Shown here: one piece after another, positions 58,131 to 64,000 of the stretch
How the letters are laid out: every line of letters starts with the position of its first letter
How positions within the stretch are numbered: position 1 is the stretch's first letter
Assembly: GCF_032362555.1 (NCBI RefSeq)
Contig: NC_083527.1
Location: 4,650,001 to 4,714,000, forward strand
Length of the DNA stretch: 64,000 nucleotides
Direction: 5' to 3'
From: Amyelois transitella
Lineage: Eukaryota; Arthropoda; Insecta; Lepidoptera; Pyralidae
The notes under the pieces: generated by a model
Seen by the model: the letters and a program-made list of their open reading frames with translations, nothing else
Database searches by the model: none
What the model was told of the DNA's origin: nothing
Program-made: the position numbers and the translations under genes

Positions 58131-61100
58131 AACTCTGTACTGATTATCCTATATTAAGATGTTACTTGGTTGTTCAATCAATTGATTTAGTTAGTAGTAA
58201 CGATAAAATAAATCTAGTGTTTAATGTAATGTTTTCGTCAATAAGATAATTGGGTTAATCGACAAAACAAGGACTATCTTAATAATAACGTTAGTAAATA
58301 AATAAATAATCCTATATTCCAAAAGTGTTGATATACCAATTTGTCTTCAATGATAGAAATGTTTACATTAACTAATCTATCGAGGTGGATGCTTACTTAA
58401 TTACACAGTAATGATAATTTATGTGGGTAGGTCTTCTTCTGCGCCTACCCTATCCTACTCTTTACGTCGGGTCGACCCTTTTCGTGTTTGTTTTATCCCA
58501 TTTGCAAGTGTGACTGTCCGTTTCACTAGACCCTCCTTTCTTTCCTACTCATCTCTTTACCAATTTCTGAAATCTTCCACTTCCTAGTTAAATTTCTTCT
58601 CATATAATCAACATCGTAAAGTATGTTGGACCTAAAATTGACCCCTGTCCGACCACATTAGCAGTAACGAAAAAAAGTCAAAATTAGAATGTATCACACA
58701 GGACAACTCATAACCTATGCACGTCAAAGCGTACTGTGTAACCGCAGCGCTATATAATCGACTACGCGAAATTTTAAATTGATTTTGTATTAAATTTCGT
58801 GTATAATTAATGTTAAAAAAATTTAGAAAAATGGAAATATTTCAAAGAATTATATACTTAATAATTTTGAACAATTAACAGGCGTGTTTTTTCATTCTCT
58901 GTTCCCCTTTTTCCTCCCTTTAGGGGTTGAATTTTGAAATACCCTTTTTTTGCGAATAGTTTGTAGTAAAGTGAAGGCCTTATCCAACTATTAAGTTCTT
59001 AGCTATTTTGGTTTCACTTCTGTGATGATAAATTAGTTGGGTTGGTCCTTTTGAACCCCATTTTGCTCATATAAAATTAAATTTTCAAAACCCCTTAGAC
59101 ACCCTTTGATTAAAATTGCGAAAGAGCATTTGAATTTCGAAAAATCCTTTCTTATTTCAGGTAAAATTTCGCTTCTTTGGTTTGAGCTAGGCGTTGATGA
59201 GTCAGTCACTCTTGTTCTTTGATATTTATAGACAGATACTCCGAAGAAATATTTCATCGGTATCTTATGTAATGCAAAGATAATTTTGCACTTGGCAACA
59301 ACCTATTATATTTGAATGAATCGACGGCGTTACTGAGAAGTCACACACTCTAAGAATTTACATTTCAGTCGTCTATAGCAATTATTACAGAAAATACAAT
59401 TATACTGATAGAGAATTCCTTATGGCATTAAGTACACCTTATTGTTCATTATTTTAGGTAAAACAAATTATAGCTGAGTTTTTACTTTCAATTAAATATT
59501 CAATTTTCGAGACGGTAATAACTCTGTAATGACAGGTCTGTGATTTTATTTTGGTCAGAAACGATGTTAAAAGATCTTTATACCTATCTATTCCATTGGT
59601 AAAGAATTTTGTCATTTTCCTCATAACCTCACCATACTAATTACAAAAAGATCTAGCACACACAGAGCGTCTGGAAGCATTAGAATCAACGATATAGATT
59701 CTAACATAGTAAATTCAGTACGTACTACCTATTACCGGCGAAAGAACCTTGCGCAAAAACAAACAGTTGTTGTGACGCACTGGCGCCGTGGGACGCAGGC
59801 GCCACGCTGATCCAATGGAGACCACGGCCAAGGTTATGGAGGTTTAACTACGCTACTTACATAACTTCGCTTCAGGTATGGAAGGAGGTACTCTAGCGGA
59901 AATTATACAAAAACTTAAACAGTGATACTAATATTATTCATGGTTCCTAATTGACGCAAATACATGGCGTTCATTGACTTTTTAAATTTCGTTAGCTGTA
60001 ACTAAAATGAGCCTCATTAATTTCTAAGTATTTCCTTGAAGAATTGCAGACGTTATTATTTAGTTTTGTCACATACGATAGTTTTATTCGAACGAGTACA
60101 TTCAGGTCTTGAACTTCTATGAGTTTTTGTTTCTCCCGATGCCTTTGATCTAAATTCTAAACATTGGCTACAAAATTCTGAGCCGTACCTACATTACTAC
60201 TGACTACGTCTCTCACTACAGATATAACTCGCTTTGCTTTCTTTTCCCTCGACACAATATTATTTTATTCATAGTTCCATGAAGAAGAAACATGACTGTG
60301 TAAAAATTGTAAACGAAATATCTTTTTAATGAAACTAAGTAAGATTTAGGTCCAACTAAATGTGCCTTTTTCACCATGAGTAAAGTATATAAATAATCTA
60401 AAAAAAACAGTATGAGAAAAAAATTGTAATAAGTTGATTTATATTATTTGAATTTGGCCCTATTTTATGGATCAATTTTATCTTACTTCTAAGCTTTATT
60501 TCATTCTACTATCATGAAATAAAAAAAAAACAATATACGGTATAGTATTTTTTTGTCATAATTATTAGGTAAATTTATTATATGATTAAGAAAAATAAAA
60601 TATTCAAGAATATTAAAGTAGGAAAATGTTATGGAGATTTTATCTAGAATAAATTTTTGAACCCTCTTTTATAAAAAAGCAAAATTATATGAAATAAATA
60701 AAGAAAAACCACTTTTTTATATTAAAAGCCAGCGACATGAGGCTGAAAATGAAAAAGTTTCTCTCCAACATTGTTCAACAGTTTGAATCATGCTTAAATT
60801 TCATTCCCAAATCAAATATATGTATATATTTCGATTTAGGAACACTTACCCGTAATAGCGTAATTCTCAAAGCTTTTAAGAACTTCTAAGCAACAACCTT
60901 TAAGGTTGTTGCTAAAATGAAACCTCTATGGTACGTCAACGCGGAGACGATCAGCCGAACTGATCCAAAGACAATTTAAAGTTCTTGGGAGAACAATTTA
61001 AACTTCGAACGCGCGAGGGTGTCACTAGCCAGCAGTTGGTGGCAAACTGATAAAAATGGCGACCGTGTCGTGTATTTATGCCGGTGGTTATCAGGAGTCA

Positions 61101-64000
61101 GATTTACTTGACGGCCCAGTTATCATTTAAGATAAATGTTGATGTAACGAGGGGAAAGACGGGAGGACTCTACACTCGTCTTGACCTGTATTATCTTGCT
61201 CTGGACAGAATATCATAAAACGATCTTGAAGTGTCGATTAAATAAGTATATTATGTAAAGTGGACGTTGTTGAAGAAAATGCTGCAGTACAATTTGTTGC
61301 AGCTTCTTCTGCACTGATGCTTTGGAAGCGGCAGTAAACTTAGTTTAAATAATTTATTTGACGACAACCAATGTTGTGAAACCAAAAGATATGTCAATTA
61401 TTAAGTGATATTGAAGTGTTCCATAATAATGAATAAAAATTTTTAATTTGAGTTTATGACGTTAGAAAATATCTGGACTAGAAGATTGAAATCATTTTAA
61501 TATAGTTGCCAAGTAACCTAATTTTGTTGATTGTTCAAATTTTCGAACCCTTATACATTATTGATAACGTATTTTCCATTCAGGTGACATTTCCCAATTT
61601 TAAATCTAAACGAATTGAATTTGCAATTATGTCTAGCGTTTTACATTTCATACATGTCAATGGCAATACTAGAGCTAACCGCTTCAGTGTAGTGTGATGA
61701 CGTCATCAGCACGAGATGATAGTGGCGACCACAGAGCATAGGCCGCATCACCAATGATCTGCACTCTGTGGTTTAGACGCAAGACGAATAATCATTTTGA
61801 TAGTATAAAGTAGGTAAAACGTTTATTTTGTTTAAATAAGATAATTCGGACTAATTAGATACGTGTGCAAAGTATTGCTTTGTTATACACTGTAGTGATT
61901 AATTTTATCATTGTAATAATAAAATAAAAAACGAAGGCCAAAGATCTTGAATATATATATAATTTATAATTATTATATATATAATATAAAATAATTGAGA
62001 ATAATTTTTAAACTTAGGGTAAGGAGAAAGATTTTACTGTAAGGTGTTTGTAAAAAATGCAGATACCTAATATAATAAGCGGGAATAAACAAGTTTTATA
62101 AATTACATTGCTTACGCATCAATTATTGTAACCTCGTTCTATATAATGTTTACCGATTGCTTCTCGGAACAGATATGTAATTGTAAAAATATTTACAAGC
62201 CGAATCGTGATTAGACGGGGCACTGGCCATTATTCGATATTGATTTATACTGTCAATTGTCATTTATTGCCCAACATTTGTTTATACACAGTCTGGTCAT
62301 AGGGAGGACCCAAGGTCCGCCTGTGTCTGACTACCTACAGAAAGAGACAAAACACGATTAACAACCGTTATGGACATATGTGACGCCAGGTAAATCATAT
62401 TACTATGAGGGCCTTAAATATGGAAACGGAATAGGAGAAGACTGTAATCTATAAACCCAGAGCAAAGTATAACCACAGAGCGAAGTTAGCTAACATTTCC
62501 AAAGCACCCGGTGGGGGGTGGTACCTATGCGCAATGCACATGCACCGCGGACCTCTAGTGAACCCCGCGCCGGCTTCCTGGATCGATAGCGGCGTGATAA
62601 CCTTCGCTTGTAAGTATATTTTGCGTTGGGATGCAGAGGCGAGAGCTTCAGGGTTACCAGAACGGAAAATTTTAACTCCTGAAGTTCAAGAACTTTCTAG
62701 TTTTTAGTTCGTCTTAATCGTAACGAGTATAGTATCTGCATACCCCGATGGAAAACAGGCGTAATGGTATGAATGTAGTTTGTCTTTTAATTAAAATTAA
62801 CTTAATTTACTTCGCACCCGTGAGAATTTGCAGAAAGTTACAATGTTATTTCTGAAGTCATCATTCTGTCTGTCATCGAAATGGGTTTTTGAATTTTGAA
62901 TACGATCCCACCAGATACTCATATTAGCCAAAGATATATGTGGAAATCTTAACGTAAGACAACCCTAGCCGGAGAGACTTGGCCGGCCCTCGACCCCAGA
63001 TACGGAGATTACGCGGTAATGAGGGCAGATACCAAGATTCAGGTCAATGGAGATGAAGCCTTATTATATTTAGGGCGTCCCAAATTCTAATTTCGTTTGG
63101 GTTGTACTAATAAAAATTCCAAGTGAGTGTACGTAAAATATCTAAATTTGTTACAGAGCAAAGCATCGATTGGCGTTTATTTCACCAAAAATTAAAACGC
63201 ATAGAAGAAAACATTAATATCAACTAATAATATGGAAAATAATGTTAGGTTGTTTGTTGTCTCTTCACGCGCTCTTTTATAAACCAATCTTCTTGATATT
63301 TCGCGTACTTACAATTAAGAATCTGAAGGACATAGGGTAGTTTGAAATGCGAAAAACCTATATTCTTTTGTATGTGGCGCTAAATTCGCGCGGGCGAAGC
63401 AGCGCGTAAAAGCAAGTATTTAATATCTTTAAACAGTACAAAAGGCAGCTTTTATCGCAAATGCAAATAAAATAAGAAAGTCATACAATAAATCTTTTTA
63501 AATTGTTTCTATGTTAATGATACATATATACCTACTGCAGAATGGAATATTCTTGGCACCTAGAAGTCTCTGCAGTTGAACAAACACTGTGTTCCTTATC
63601 ATCGTCAAATGCTACCATTCCACGTTGCCGCTGTGATTGGCGTAAATAAATAAATTACCTAAATACACAGCTTTGCACGATTTATTAGTCTTTATTGACA
63701 AAATTACTAGCATTTGCCTGCATCCATGCCTGTATTGTATGAGCAAAGCACCAAAATCCTAATAGTATATAATATTTAGAAAAAGTTCCTTCATACCCAT
63801 AATGAAATTGTAACTGACCGATATATATACTTGAAAGAATTGCCAAAAACTAAATACCGATATGACGAACAGACTCCTAAAATATGATTTTTAGAATTGC
63901 TATCTGTATGTTTTTACTCGCATCTCGAGAAAACTATGCAGATTAAGACAGGGGGCCAGCTAACTAAATTCCACGCGGACGGAGTCGCGAGCAACAGCTA

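Larger units (their letters stand above)
56570..64000. other. Region upstream of ODC with no recognised gene
   Basis: Contains SINE pieces at 56573-56690 and 57985-58130, a GC-rich patch at 59740-59860, a 25-base palindrome at 60889-60913, a 14-base palindrome with a CRE at 61695-61708, an AT run near 61950-61990, and LINE 3'-end pieces at 63235-63420 and 63935-64000. No conserved protein was seen in any frame; the 63-codon frame at 61506 is probably chance. Confidence 0.45.

Overview
This is a window of nuclear DNA from a moth or butterfly (Lepidoptera). It is AT-rich, with small GT-AG exons spread through long introns, and it is full of repeats of kinds typical of lepidopterans: RTE-like retrotransposon 3' ends with (GTAT)n tails, a SINE-like family with the same tail, tRNA-derived SINEs and TA-flanked MITEs. 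The species cannot be named from the sequence. Five conserved single-copy animal genes can be reconstructed exon by exon, with splice phases that agree throughout. No operons, CRISPR arrays or phage-like elements are present. Layout: (1) 223-6299, minus strand: the first two coding exons of PHAF1 (UPF0183/C16orf70 family, autophagy); the rest lies beyond the left edge. (2) 9064-17367, minus: GPATCH1, a spliceosome-associated G-patch protein, 10 exons, 877 codons. (3) 18961-20659, minus: a DIPK2A/B-type divergent protein kinase, 3 exons, 412 codons. (4) 21467-43897, plus: TMEM68, an ER acyltransferase, 6 shared exons plus two alternative first exons (356 or 384 codons), divergent from DIPK2 across a shared promoter region of about 0.8 kb; its large introns hold most of the repeats. 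(5) 47970-55826, minus: ornithine decarboxylase (ODC), 10 coding exons, 450 codons, with all the catalytic motifs; it converges on TMEM68. No gene was recognised from 56.6 to 64 kb, upstream of ODC, which contains candidate CRE and E-box sites. The genes do not form one pathway: they cover autophagy, splicing, a secretory-pathway kinase, lipid acylation and polyamine synthesis. The most striking feature is inside ODC. The 3' end of exon 6, its 5' splice site and a (CA)n stretch of the intron are repeated in tandem as a 107-bp unit, giving 12 apparently identical exon ends and donors in a row (50936-52215). By the reading frame, only the first donor met by the polymerase gives a functional mRNA. 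About 2 kb further on in the same gene, a 43-bp copy of the start of exon 9, with its 3' splice site, sits in the intron inside a 148-bp tandem duplication. Other points of interest are a 103-bp tandem array made from the tail of the SINE-like family, evidence that this family borrows the 3' end of an RTE element, and two long near-perfect hairpins in the large TMEM68 intron.
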